Positions 1-7,866 of a stretch of 64,000 nucleotides of DNA are shown piece by piece (the stretch's first letter is position 1; each line of letters starts with the position of its first letter). The DNA lies in assembly GCF_036192275.1 (NCBI RefSeq), contig NZ_CP108088.1, positions 372,001-436,000 on the forward strand. The letters run 5' to 3'. Source of the DNA: Streptomyces sp. NBC_00250 (GTDB lineage: Bacteria; Actinomycetota; Actinomycetes; Streptomycetales; Streptomycetaceae). The notes beneath the pieces are model-generated. The model was not told where the DNA came from, made no database searches, and was given only the letters and a program-made list of their open reading frames with translations. A program made the translations under genes and the position numbers.

Positions 1-795
1 ATGGCGAACGCGCTGATCGCGGTGGAGTCGCGGCTCTACCAGGAGGCCGGAGTGGCCGAGGGCCAGGTCTGGCGTTCGATGGAGATCGCCGAGCGGCGCG
101 AGGAGACGGCCGACACGGTCTCCTTCGTCCTGCGTCACGCCGACGGGACCCCCACCTCCGCGTTCCGGCCGGGCCAGTACGTGAGCGTCCAGGTCCCCCT
201 GCCCGACGGCGCCCGGCAGATCCGCCAGTACAGCCTCTCCACCGCTCCCGGACGCCCCCAGTGGCGGATCACCGTCAAGCGGGTGGACGGCGACCCGGCC
301 GGAGAGGTCTCCTCCTGGCTGCACGCCCACGCGCGCGTGGGCGACACCCTGGAGGTCTCCGCCCCCTTCGGCGACCTCGTCCTGCCCGAGGGCGAGAGCC
401 CGCTGCTGCTCGCCTCGGCGGGAATCGGCAGCACCCCGATGCTGGCGATGCTCGACCACCTGGCGGCCACCGGATCGACCCGGCCGGTCATGGTCCTCCA
501 CGCCGACCGCACCCCCGCGTCCCACGCGCACGCCGCCGAGCTGCGGCGCCTCGTGGACTCGCTGCCGCAGGGAACCCTGCACCTCTGGTACGAGGAGCCG
601 GGCGACTCCGGAGCCCGAGCGGGCCGCGCGGACATCACCGCACTGGACCTGCCGGCCGGTGTCACCGCGTACCTGTGCGGGCCGCTGCCCTTCCTCCGCT
701 CGGTCCGCGGCGACCTCGTCGGCCGGGGCGTCGCCGCCGCCGACATCCACTACGAGGTGTTCGGCCCCGACCTGTGGCTGGGCGCCGAGAACTGA
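1..795 (+). CDS. hmp: Flavohemoglobin (nitric oxide dioxygenase), C-terminal reductase part, cut by the left edge
   Basis: This is the FAD/NAD(P)H reductase half of a flavohemoglobin, which passes electrons to a globin heme so that NO is oxidised to nitrate in the cytoplasm. The first ~25 residues (ANALIAVESRLYQEAG) resemble the end of the Hmp globin domain, so the apparent ATG at base 1 is internal and the globin lies outside the window. Visible signatures are the RPGQY segment near residue 56, the FAD-binding RQYSLS at 75-80, a nucleotide-binding stretch (LLLASAGIGSTPML) near 134, the YLCGP segment near 223 and the terminal EVFGPDLW typical of Hmp. A lone ferredoxin reductase is the alternative, but the globin-like start argues against it. 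Confidence 0.9.
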   Translation: MANALIAVESRLYQEAGVAEGQVWRSMEIAERREETADTVSFVLRHADGTPTSAFRPGQYVSVQVPLPDGARQIRQYSLSTAPGRPQWRITVKRVDGDPAGEVSSWLHAHARVGDTLEVSAPFGDLVLPEGESPLLLASAGIGSTPMLAMLDHLAATGSTRPVMVLHADRTPASHAHAAELRRLVDSLPQGTLHLWYEEPGDSGARAGRADITALDLPAGVTAYLCGPLPFLRSVRGDLVGRGVAAADIHYEVFGPDLWLGAEN

Positions 796-916
796 CCAAG
801 TCTCACCCGAGCTCCTTCGATCCATAAGCTCCATGGCGCTCCTGGCACGGATACTGCATAGTGAGGTGCCATATCAGCCTCGCAATCAGCGGGTTCGCAG
901 GGAATGGACGGAAGCG

Positions 917-1681
917 ATGGGCTCGTTCGGATCAGCACGCGGCGGCCGGGACACGGGGCGGCCCGTGCGCGGGATCGCCCTCGACATCGGCAGCTCCAGG
1001 ACCCGGGCCTGGGCTCCGGGGGCGGGCGTCTTCGCGGACGTGCCGAGTGGTCCGGTGCGGCGCGGTCGCGTGACCGACGCGGCCTCCCAGCTCCGCCTGC
1101 TCCGGCGCCTCGCCGCCTCCGCCCCGGGCGACGACGGGTACGAGACGGTCGTCATGCTGACTCATCCCGTTCTCGCCGCTCCCGAGGAGCGGGCGGCGGC
1201 ACGACGGGTCGTGGACGAGCTCGGTCCGGCGCGGGTCATCGCCGTGGACAGCGCCCGCGCCGCGGCCGCCTACGCGGCTCCGCCCGGCGGCGGCCCGCTG
1301 CTGGTGGTCGACCTCGGGGCGCAGCTCACCGAGGTCACACTGGTCGTGGACGGCCTCGTCGAGGACGCCCGGCTGGCCGAGGTGGGCGTCGACGACCTGC
1401 CGGAGTCGGGCAGTGTGCCGGACGCGGTCGCCGGGACGGCCGCCGACATGGTGAGCGACCTGTGGCGGCACGACCCCACGGGCGCCGTACGCGGGGCGCT
1501 GCGCCGCGGGGTCCTGGTGACCGGCGGCGGCGCGCTGCGGCTCGACGTGACGGGCCGCCTCGCCCACCTCCTCCGCGCCCGCATCCGCCTGGCGAACGAC
1601 CCGTCGACCAGCGTCGTCCGCGGCGCCGGCCTGATGCTCACCTCCGCCCTCCGCCACCCCGCCCGTCTCCCCGCACGGTGA
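917..1681 (+). CDS. Short MreB-like actin-fold protein
   Basis: This is a 254-aa protein of the MreB/Hsp70 actin fold. It shows a phosphate-1 loop (ALDIGSSRT, near residue 17), a phosphate-2 loop (VVDLGAQLTEV, near 135) and a VLVTGGGAL adenosine motif near 200. True MreB is ~340 residues; here the segment after the first loop is much shorter, so most of subdomain IB is missing. The ATG at 917 was chosen because the fold begins shortly after it; an in-frame ATG at 833 would add 28 unconvincing residues. It is probably one of the extra MreB-like proteins of streptomycetes, with a cytoskeletal or sporulation role that is inferred only. It stands alone, downstream of hmp on the same strand. Confidence 0.75.
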   Translation: MGSFGSARGGRDTGRPVRGIALDIGSSRTRAWAPGAGVFADVPSGPVRRGRVTDAASQLRLLRRLAASAPGDDGYETVVMLTHPVLAAPEERAAARRVVDELGPARVIAVDSARAAAAYAAPPGGGPLLVVDLGAQLTEVTLVVDGLVEDARLAEVGVDDLPESGSVPDAVAGTAADMVSDLWRHDPTGAVRGALRRGVLVTGGGALRLDVTGRLAHLLRARIRLANDPSTSVVRGAGLMLTSALRHPARLPAR

Positions 1682-1802
1682 GCGGGGTCGACCGCCGGGC
1701 GGAGCACCGAGGACCGGCCGAGGACGGGCGGAGTGCAGACGACGGGCGGAGGACGGACGAAAACGCCGCGGTGCGTGAAGTGAGGGGTGGGCGTGCCGGG
1801 GG

Positions 1803-2174
1803 TCAGCAGCCCATGGACCAGATGTGGGAGTCACCGCGGTCGTTGGCCGCGCCGTTGTAGCCGACCTCCTGGCCGGGGGCGAGACAGATGGTCATGCTGC
1901 CGCCCTGCCAGGCACTCTCGTAGACCTTGACGTGATCCTTGATGCCAGGTCCCGAGATGCCGTGGTTGGCCCAGGAGGAGTCGGTGTCGGAGATCCAGCT
2001 CTCCCACCAGCCGTCGTCGCCGCTCCAGTTGGCGCGCTGGCCACCGAAATTGGAGTCCTGCCAGACGCAGAACTCACCACTGGGGCATTCGGCCGCCACG
2101 GCGGAGGTGGCGAGGCCGAGGCCGGCGGTGGCGGCGAACAGGGCCGCGGCGGTGGTGACGAGAAGTCGCTTCAC
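1803..2174 (-). CDS. Secreted peptidase inhibitor, family I36 (SMPI-like)
   Basis: This is a 123-aa exported protein. A signal peptide (KRLLVTTAAALFAATAGLGLATSAVAA) is followed by a Cys-rich beta/gamma-crystallin-like domain with a CPSGEFCVWQ start, a central aromatic stretch (WWESW) and a final SHIWSMGC. This matches the I36 metalloprotease inhibitors of Streptomyces, which block thermolysin-like enzymes outside the cell. The GTG start at 2174 overlaps the stop of the upstream lipoprotein gene by four bases (GTGA), so the two are translationally coupled. Which protease it inhibits, or whether it still inhibits any, cannot be read from the sequence. Confidence 0.85.
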   Translation of the reverse strand: MKRLLVTTAAALFAATAGLGLATSAVAAECPSGEFCVWQDSNFGGQRANWSGDDGWWESWISDTDSSWANHGISGPGIKDHVKVYESAWQGGSMTICLAPGQEVGYNGAANDRGDSHIWSMGC

Positions 2175-2893
2175 GAGAGGGTGGTGCCTTTCTTCGGGTG
2201 GGTGGGCGCGGGCAGTTCGACTGCCCGCCGCAGCGCGCGGTCGCGCAGCTGCCGGTACGTGGTGAGCTCGTCCCGGCGCAGGGCACGCACCGTGACCAGC
2301 TCGGCCGCCTCCAGCCGGGCGCGGACCTCGTCTAGTCCGCTCTCGCGGGAGCAGCGGGTGGCGACCGCCGGATCGGGACGGTCGGGGCGGGGGCTGCCCG
2401 GCGGGGTCACGCACCGGGTCCATCGGGCGAGTGCCGCGCGGTGGGTGGGGTCGGCGCGCATCCGGGCCTGGGCCTCGGCCCGCAGGTTGTCGACGACGAC
2501 CTGAGCCCTGAACCAGCTGCGCTGGTCACCGTAGAGCCGCTGTCTGGCACCGGCGAGGCAGCCGTCCTCATGGGCGGTGACGGTGGCGCCCGTGGCAAGG
2601 GTGACGGAGAGTTCCCGGGGACCGGCGCCGAAGAGCGCCGCTTGGAGCGTCCGCTCCTCGTCCGGGGCGCGGGGCCTGGACGTCAGCGAGAGTCCCTGGC
2701 CGTTGAGGCAGTCCACGACGAGCCGGTGCTCGGCGGCCCTGAGGAGCGCGTCCTGAGCTGCCTTGCCGGAGGGAACGCCGGGCGCCCCGATCGCTTCGGG
2801 CCCGACGGCGGTGCAGCCGGACAGCAGAAGTGCGGCGGCCGCGGCCAGGAAGGCATCGCGGGTGCGGCGGGCGCGCGCGGCGGTACGGAGCAC
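2171..2893 (-). CDS. Putative lipoprotein of unknown function
   Basis: This is a 240-aa protein whose N-terminus carries basic residues, a hydrophobic stretch and a lipobox (LLLSGC), so it should be lipid-anchored outside the membrane. The mature part has several spaced cysteines (DCLNGQG, DGCLAG, RCVTPPG, RCSRES), probably disulfide-bonded, and a helical, Arg-rich C-terminal half. No enzyme motif was recognised. The GTG start at 2893 was chosen for its AAGGGGGA ribosome site a few bases upstream. It overlaps the I36 inhibitor gene by four bases, which makes a two-gene operon. Confidence 0.75.
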   Translation of the reverse strand: MLRTAARARRTRDAFLAAAAALLLSGCTAVGPEAIGAPGVPSGKAAQDALLRAAEHRLVVDCLNGQGLSLTSRPRAPDEERTLQAALFGAGPRELSVTLATGATVTAHEDGCLAGARQRLYGDQRSWFRAQVVVDNLRAEAQARMRADPTHRAALARWTRCVTPPGSPRPDRPDPAVATRCSRESGLDEVRARLEAAELVTVRALRRDELTTYRQLRDRALRRAVELPAPTHPKKGTTLS

Positions 2894-3270
2894 GGGGTCC
2901 CCCTTCGATCGTCCCTGGTGGGAGCGGCCGGCCAGTGATCGGCTCGGCGACTCGGGATGATCACTGCCCGAGTGCGGAGCCACCATGCCGGAGCTCACTC
3001 GAACGGGTCGAACGCGCCGGGGTGCGCGCCTCTCGGGCGCCGTCGCTGTGCCGTGCGGGAGAGTGACCGGAAACGACAGAGCCCCGGTTGGACGGGGGAT
3101 TCCAACCGGGGCCGATCGCCGTGACGCGAAGGGCGGTCACCTCAGGGGGGGACCTTGGGGACCAGGCCCCTTCGCAGTCACATACGTATGAACGGTAAAC
3201 CATCCCCGAATGTTCCAAGCGTGCCCACGTGGGCGGTGTGAGTCACCTCACCCGATTTCGGCAGGTCTTG
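2894..3270. other. Intergenic region with a hairpin
   Basis: This 377-base gap lies between the lipoprotein gene and the deacetylase gene, both on the minus strand. It contains the perfect hairpin annotated at 3081-3112 and some GC-rich inverted segments near 3150-3180. Short open frames here show no recognisable protein. Confidence 0.6.
3081..3112 (-). terminator. Perfect 12-bp stem-loop, probable terminator
   Basis: GCCCCGGTTGGA at 3081-3092 is exactly complementary to TCCAACCGGGGC at 3101-3112, with an 8-base loop. On the minus strand it is followed by TCTGTCGTTT, a modest T-rich tail. It lies 160 bases beyond the stop of the deacetylase gene and 190 bases before the lipoprotein start. 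It can therefore serve as a terminator for the former or as an attenuator in the leader of the latter. Confidence 0.55.
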
Positions 3271-4056
3271 TCAGTCCTTCTCGGGGCGGTAGACGGCGCC
3301 CGGCTCGGCCTTCCCGGGGGCGAGGAGCTCCGGCACGGTCACGAAGGTGAAGCCGCGCCGCTTGAGCTCGTCGATGATGGAGGGGACGGCCGGAACCGTG
3401 CCGTCGTAGATGTCGTGGAGCAGGATGATCCCGTCCTCGTGCGCCTGCTCCAGCACGCGCTGCCGTATGAGGGCGGAGTCGTTGGTGGAGTAGTCCTTGG
3501 CGGTGACGCTCCACAGGATCTGCGCGAGCCCGAGTTCCCGGCTGACGTCGGACACCGCCTCGTCGGTGCGGCCCTGCGGCGGGCGCATGAGGGTGGGCTT
3601 GCGGCCGGTGATCTTCTCGACGGCGTCCTGGGTGCGGGACAGCTCGTCGCGGACCTCCGCCTCGTCGAGATCGGTGAGGATCCGATGGGTCCAGGTGTGG
3701 TTGGCGACCTCGTGACCCTCGTCGGCTATTCGCTTGACCACCTTCGGGTAGCGGTTGACGTGCTTGCTGCCGAGCAGGAAGAAGGTCGCGGGGACCTGCT
3801 TCTCCTTGAGGGTGTCGAGGAGCCGCGGGGTGTCCTCGCCCGGCCCCGCGTCGAAGGTGAGCGCGATGCACTTGACCTTGTCGCAGTCGACGCGACGAGC
3901 CGTGGCGCCCGCCTTGTCGTCCGTCCCGCCCTCCCCTCGGGCGTCCTGCGGAGTGACGGTGTCGACTCCGCAGCCGCCGAGCGTCAGCATCAGCGACGCC
4001 GCGGCAAGCAGGACCGTGGCCTTCCCCCCGCGTCGGCCCAGCCTGAATCGGAACAT
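3271..4056 (-). CDS. Polysaccharide deacetylase lipoprotein (CE4/NodB family)
   Basis: This is a 261-aa extracellular lipoprotein (lipobox LTLGGC near residue 30) with a NodB domain that removes acetyl groups from peptidoglycan or another glycan. Motif 1 reads ALTFDAGPG, where the canonical form is TFDDGP, so the second Asp, a metal ligand in well-studied members, is Ala. Motif 2, NHTWTH, keeps both metal-binding histidines, and RPPQGRTD gives motif 3. I believe TFDAGP occurs in other actinobacterial members, so the enzyme may still be active. The ATG at 4056 was preferred because the signal segment starts directly after it; ATGs further upstream would add a non-signal stretch. Confidence 0.85.
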   Translation of the reverse strand: MFRFRLGRRGGKATVLLAAASLMLTLGGCGVDTVTPQDARGEGGTDDKAGATARRVDCDKVKCIALTFDAGPGEDTPRLLDTLKEKQVPATFFLLGSKHVNRYPKVVKRIADEGHEVANHTWTHRILTDLDEAEVRDELSRTQDAVEKITGRKPTLMRPPQGRTDEAVSDVSRELGLAQILWSVTAKDYSTNDSALIRQRVLEQAHEDGIILLHDIYDGTVPAVPSIIDELKRRGFTFVTVPELLAPGKAEPGAVYRPEKD

Positions 4057-4175
4057 GGTGGAACCCGCTTTCCCCGGAAATGTCTTCGGTTCGGCCGGAA
4101 ATCGCCTGGTCAGGGCGGCACTCACGGCCGACGAAGCACACTACACACGGTGTATACCGGGGATGCGGGCGGGGT

Positions 4176-4296
4176 CTTCCAGACAGCTGGGCCTTCAGAC
4201 AGGCGGGTCGTTCAGGCAGGCGTGTCTTTCAAGGCAAGTGGGTCTTACGCGCAGGTGGGTGTTCCGGGCAGGCGGGTCCTACGGGGCACACGTGAA
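4176..4296. repeat. Degenerate 17-bp tandem repeat
   Basis: About six imperfect units of 17-18 bases follow one another in the promoter region of the deacetylase gene, for example TTCAGACAGGCGGGTCG (4194-4210), TTCAGGCAGGCGTGTCT (4211-4227) and TCCGGGCAGGCGGGTCC (4263-4279). An inverted repeat TACAC-ACG-GTGTA (4143-4155) lies between it and the gene. Confidence 0.6.
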
Positions 4297-4335
4297 CCCC
4301 GGACGGCGCCCGTCCGCTCCGTCCGGGGAGTTCAC
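4292..4335 (-). terminator. Long hairpin, probable terminator of the 4345-4722 gene
   Basis: GTGAACCCCGGACG near 4292-4305 pairs with CGTCCGGGGAGTTCAC ending at 4335, apart from a one-base bulge. It begins ten bases past the stop of the minus-strand gene at 4345 and separates it from the deacetylase promoter. There is no T-run, as is common in this genus. Confidence 0.55.
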
Positions 4336-4344
4336 GCCTCCGGC

Positions 4345-4722
4345 TCAGCGCGAGGCGAGCAGCAGTCGGGCCTCGGTCTCCTGGTCACCGGAGACGGACT
4401 GCAGGGACTGGATGTCGAAGCCGACGGCCAGCACCTTCTCGACCTCGTCGACGGCGTGGTAGCCACCGCTGAGCGTGGCGCCGACCGGAGAGGTCAGATG
4501 GGTGGGCCGCACCTCCTGGTGGCGTCCGCCGGCCGTGTCGAAGGTGGCCGTCCAGACGGTGGGGGAAGGTCCCGTGGTCGCCTGGGGGCTCGGGGTCTCC
4601 ATGTCCTCCAGCTGATAGACACCGTCGAGCACGCCGAAGACGGCCTGCGCGTCCTCCCGGCTGCAGTCATTGAGCTGCACGGTCACGTCGGTGTCGATGT
4701 GCAAGTCGTACACGTCGCTCAT
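4345..4722 (-). CDS. Conserved-type hypothetical protein, ~125 aa
   Basis: I do not recognise this family. The product is small, acidic and soluble (it starts MSDVYDLHIDTDVTVQL), with no signal peptide or membrane segment. The residue pattern alternates like a compact alpha/beta domain, and Thr, Val and Asp are frequent. The ATG at 4722 is used because the preceding GAGGAG and the following sequence look genuine, although the spacing is very short; a GTG at 4758 would add 12 residues. It stands alone on the minus strand between the DNA ligase gene and the deacetylase gene. Confidence 0.55.
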   Translation of the reverse strand: MSDVYDLHIDTDVTVQLNDCSREDAQAVFGVLDGVYQLEDMETPSPQATTGPSPTVWTATFDTAGGRHQEVRPTHLTSPVGATLSGGYHAVDEVEKVLAVGFDIQSLQSVSGDQETEARLLLASR

Positions 4723-4839
4723 CTCCTCGCGGCCCGCCGGTCGCTGGTGGCACCCCACGCACGTCGTACCGGCGCTCGTCGTGCCACGTCTCCAGCATCC
4801 CTCGTGGAGCGTCGTCCCGCGAGGTCCGTCGCCGTCCGC

Positions 4840-6387
4840 TCAGCGACGCCCGACGATCCCCTCGACGGTGTCGGCCTCGGCGGCCGACTTGTCGGGACGG
4901 TGGCGCAGGACGCGGGCGAAGCGGAGGGTGACACCCGCCGGGTAGCGCGTCGATCTCTGCAGTCCGTCGTAGGCGATCTCGACGACGAGTTCGGGCCGCA
5001 CCCGCACGGTGAACCCGTCGTCCTCCACGGCGAGTTCCCCGAGCCGCTCGGTCTGCCAGCGCAGCATGTCGTCGGTGAGTCCCTTGAAGGTCTTGCCGAG
5101 CATGGCGAAACCGCCGTCCGCGGTACGTGCGCCGAGATGCAGGTTGGAGAGGAGCCCGGTCCTGCGCCCGTGGCCCCGCTCCACAGCGAGGACGACGAGG
5201 TCGACGGTGTGGACGGGCTTCACCTTCAGCCAGGTGCGTCCCCTGCGGCCGGCCACGTACGGCGCGTCCAACGCCTTGACCAGGACGCCTTCGTGCCCAC
5301 GGGCCAGCGTGTCGGCGTAGAACCGCTCGGCTGCCTCGACCTGCGCAGGGTCGGCGGGATCGGTCACGATGAGGCGCCGGACCCGATGGGACTCGGGGAG
5401 CAGCCGGGCGAGGACCTCGTGCCGGTCACGCCCCGGCCGGTCGATCAGGCCCTCGCCGTCGACCGCGAGGACGTCGAAGAACACGGGTGTGAGGGGAAGG
5501 GTGGCGTGCGCACCGGCCACATCGGCGCGTGAGCCGACCCGGGAGGCAATGGACTGGAAGGACACCGGCCGTCCGGTGCCGGGGTCGAGCGCGATCACCT
5601 CGCCGTCCAGGATGAAGGCGTCGCCCGCCACGGCGCGGGCGGTCGCGACCACTTCGGGAATCCGGTCGGTGATCTCGTCGAGTGACCGGGTGTGGACGCG
5701 GACGTCGTCGCCGCGCCGGTGGACCTGGATGCGGATGCCGTCGAGTTTCTCCTCGACGACACAGGGCCCGAGGGCGGTGATCGCCTCGGTGACGGAACCG
5801 GCAGTGTGCGCCAGCATGGGCTGTACGGGGTTGCCGACCCGCAGGGTGAACCGGTCGAGCGCGGTCGCGCCCTCGGCCAGCACCGCCTGCGCGACCGGGG
5901 GCAGCGAGCCTTCGAGCATCACGGCCCGCCGCAGCTCCGCGGCGGGCACGGTGGCGGCCTGGGCAACGCCTTCCAGGGCGATGGCGTCGAGGGCTCCCTG
6001 GCGCACCTCCCCGGTGAGCAGCCGCAGCAGGAGCTGTTGTTCGTCGTCGGTGGCGGCGGCGAAGAGGGCGTGGACGAGCCGGGTCCGCTCTGCGCGAGCG
6101 CCGGCTCCGGAAACCGCCGCGAGCTCCGTCATCGCCTCGTCGACGCGCCCGAGCGTGAGGCCCGGCCGCTCGGCGGGCGGCACCGCGGGCGGAGCCACCT
6201 CCTTGAGGACGCTCCAGCCGACCCCGATCCGGCCCTGCGGAAGCCGGCCCGAGAGATACGCGATGACGAGGGGACTCTCCTGGGGCTCGGCCTCCACGAA
6301 CAGCTCGGCGAGCAGGCCGATCTTGCGCGAGCGCGCGGAGGCGGCGGCGACCTCCCGGGACACCGCGGCGACACGGGCAAGCAGCAT
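4840..6387 (-). CDS. lig: ATP-dependent DNA ligase
   Basis: This is a 515-aa nick-sealing enzyme, separate from the essential NAD-dependent LigA. An N-terminal DNA-binding domain (residues ~1-190) precedes the nucleotidyltransferase core. Motif I (EEKLDGIRIQ, near 213) carries the lysine that becomes adenylated; further motifs include ILDGEVIAL, FFDVLAVDG and the EGVLVKALDAPYVAG/WLKVKP block (motifs IV-V). An OB-fold with RPELVVEIAYDGLQRS follows. The length fits single-polypeptide actinobacterial ATP ligases such as the one in S. coelicolor. No Ku or LigD domains are attached, so a general repair role is more likely than end joining. Confidence 0.92.
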   Translation of the reverse strand: MLLARVAAVSREVAAASARSRKIGLLAELFVEAEPQESPLVIAYLSGRLPQGRIGVGWSVLKEVAPPAVPPAERPGLTLGRVDEAMTELAAVSGAGARAERTRLVHALFAAATDDEQQLLLRLLTGEVRQGALDAIALEGVAQAATVPAAELRRAVMLEGSLPPVAQAVLAEGATALDRFTLRVGNPVQPMLAHTAGSVTEAITALGPCVVEEKLDGIRIQVHRRGDDVRVHTRSLDEITDRIPEVVATARAVAGDAFILDGEVIALDPGTGRPVSFQSIASRVGSRADVAGAHATLPLTPVFFDVLAVDGEGLIDRPGRDRHEVLARLLPESHRVRRLIVTDPADPAQVEAAERFYADTLARGHEGVLVKALDAPYVAGRRGRTWLKVKPVHTVDLVVLAVERGHGRRTGLLSNLHLGARTADGGFAMLGKTFKGLTDDMLRWQTERLGELAVEDDGFTVRVRPELVVEIAYDGLQRSTRYPAGVTLRFARVLRHRPDKSAAEADTVEGIVGRR

Positions 6388-6432
6388 GGGGCCATCCTCC
6401 CCACACCCCGCCCACGCCGCACGCCGACACTG

Positions 6433-7620
6433 TCAGGGCCAGGACACCGGGCGTCGCCGTCCGCCGGACCGTCCGCCGTCGGCCACCCTCCTGCGCCGCA
6501 GCCGGTCAAGCAGCCTGGTGCGACCCGGACGGCCCGGTGGACGATCGGGCACCGCCGGCCGCCCCGCCGACAACGGTGGTGGTGTCGGAACCGAAGGCGG
6601 TGTCGGCAGCGCCGGTGGCACGGGAAGCGAAAGCGGTGTCGGCAGCGCCAGTGGCGTCGAGGGCTGAGGCGGCGGCGGAACCGCCTGCCGACCCCACGAC
6701 ACCGCGGCGCCCAGCGGCACCACCTCCGCGGGACGCTCGGAAGGCACGCGCGGGGCGGTCGGCACGGACGGTACGGGGGCCATGGTCAGCACCGGCGGTC
6801 GGGGCAGCGGCCCGGGGACCCTCACGCCGGACCGTCCCCCGGCCCATCCCGAGTCCCCGGGATACGGCGCCGGCTGCTCGCCGCGCGCCTCGTCCAGGGC
6901 CAGAGCCAGGCTCATCCGGTGCCAGAGGATCTCGTCCGGGTCGTCGGCCCGTGTGAGCCGCTCGGCGATGTCCCGCGCCGGCGCCTGCAGCGGCATTCCC
7001 GGAGGGGGCGGCGGACGCAGCCGGTCGAGGTGGGTGCGCTCGTACGGGTCGTCGACGACCTCGGCCACCTGGACCGGGTCGAGCAGCGAGGCGATGGCGG
7101 CGGCCCGCGCCCAAGGGTCCTCCGTCGCCCGGAGCAGCACTCCGAGCCGCCGCGCCCGCCAGTTCCTCGGCCGCAGGTCCTCTTGCGCGGCGAGGCGCTC
7201 GCGCAGTTCCATGGGCAGTCGCCCGGTGAGCAGCGCGGGGCAGGTGAGGCCGAACTCGGCGACCTCTTCCGCGAGATACGTCCACACCACCGCCCGGTAG
7301 CGGTTCAGGGAGAACCGGACGGGGCTGAGGTAGCCCGCCCGGGCCAGCCGGGTGAAGCGCTCCGGCGTGATCTCCAGGAGCGCCGTCGCCTCCCCGGTGC
7401 CGATCGCGTGCACCCGTTCACGCAGGCCGGCGGGAAAGTCGGGCGCGGCCCTGAGGCGGTCGAGCTCGCACCGCTCGACCCGCCGCCGTCCACCCTCTCC
7501 CACCGGCACCGTCCTCACCAGGCCGAGCTGGACCGCGAGCCGGAACTCGTCGCGCCCCAGTTCCAGTTCCTGCGCGGCCCGTCCCGGTGTCACCGTGCGC
7601 GCCCCTTCGTCCACCGTCAT
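6433..7620 (-). CDS. DUF6397-like Streptomyces protein with a Pro-rich tail
   Basis: This is a 395-aa protein with two parts. The N-terminal ~250 residues are globular and begin TVTPGRAAQELELGRDEF, which looks like a winged-helix or MerR-type DNA-reading fold repeated twice (a second RFTRLARAGYLSP unit near 85). The C-terminal ~140 residues are Pro/Ala/Val-rich low complexity ending in a basic tail. I associate the N-terminus with DUF6397 but am not certain. The ATG at 7620 has a GGGAGGG site; the longer frame upstream runs through the repeat-rich promoter and is unlikely to be coding. Two DnaA-box-like sites lie ~100 bases upstream. Confidence 0.7.
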   Translation of the reverse strand: MTVDEGARTVTPGRAAQELELGRDEFRLAVQLGLVRTVPVGEGGRRRVERCELDRLRAAPDFPAGLRERVHAIGTGEATALLEITPERFTRLARAGYLSPVRFSLNRYRAVVWTYLAEEVAEFGLTCPALLTGRLPMELRERLAAQEDLRPRNWRARRLGVLLRATEDPWARAAAIASLLDPVQVAEVVDDPYERTHLDRLRPPPPPGMPLQAPARDIAERLTRADDPDEILWHRMSLALALDEARGEQPAPYPGDSGWAGGRSGVRVPGPLPRPPVLTMAPVPSVPTAPRVPSERPAEVVPLGAAVSWGRQAVPPPPQPSTPLALPTPLSLPVPPALPTPPSVPTPPPLSAGRPAVPDRPPGRPGRTRLLDRLRRRRVADGGRSGGRRRPVSWP

Positions 7621-7719
7621 CCCGTGGCCCTCCCCCGTACGTCCGTGTTCTCTCGGTGTCGTGGATCGCTCCGACCCACCACCGAAAACGTAACGCAGAG
7701 TGACGAACCTCGCACGACC

Positions 7720-7742
7720 TGTGGACAACTGCCTGTGGACAA
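7720..7742 (-). promoter_or_regulatory. Pair of perfect DnaA-box sequences
   Basis: TGTGGACAA occurs at 7720-7728 and again at 7734-7742. On the minus strand each reads TTGTCCACA, the consensus DnaA box of Streptomyces. The two share a longer repeat (CCTGTGGACAAC), are spaced 14 bases apart and lie ~100 bases upstream of the gene starting at 7620. Confidence 0.6.
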
Positions 7743-7773
7743 CACCTCAGCACGACAGACCGACGGACAAGCG

Positions 7774-7866
7774 GACAAGCGGACAAGCGGACAAGCGGAC
7801 AGCCCGACAGCCCGACAGCCCGACAGCCCGAGCGTCGACAACCGGAACGTCGACAGCCGGAACGTC
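7774..7866. repeat. Microsatellite-like 8-bp and 15-bp tandem repeats
   Basis: The unit GGACAAGC is repeated about four times (from ~7774), followed by GACAGCCC about four times (to ~7830) and then two near-copies of GTCGACARCCGGAAC. The array ends at the stop of the minus-strand roadblock gene and reaches toward the DnaA-box pair. Such simple tandem arrays are uncommon in this GC-rich context. Confidence 0.75.

Noticed and set aside
2961..3218. Short minus-strand frame around the hairpin
   Set aside because: It lacks an RBS and spans a perfect stem-loop; more likely leader or terminator sequence.
3229..5532. A 767-residue plus-strand frame
   Set aside because: It runs antisense through three genes (deacetylase, hypothetical, ligase) and its sequence has no domain signature.
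7774..7866. Possible CRISPR array
   Set aside because: Units are 8-15 bases with no unique spacers and no cas genes.
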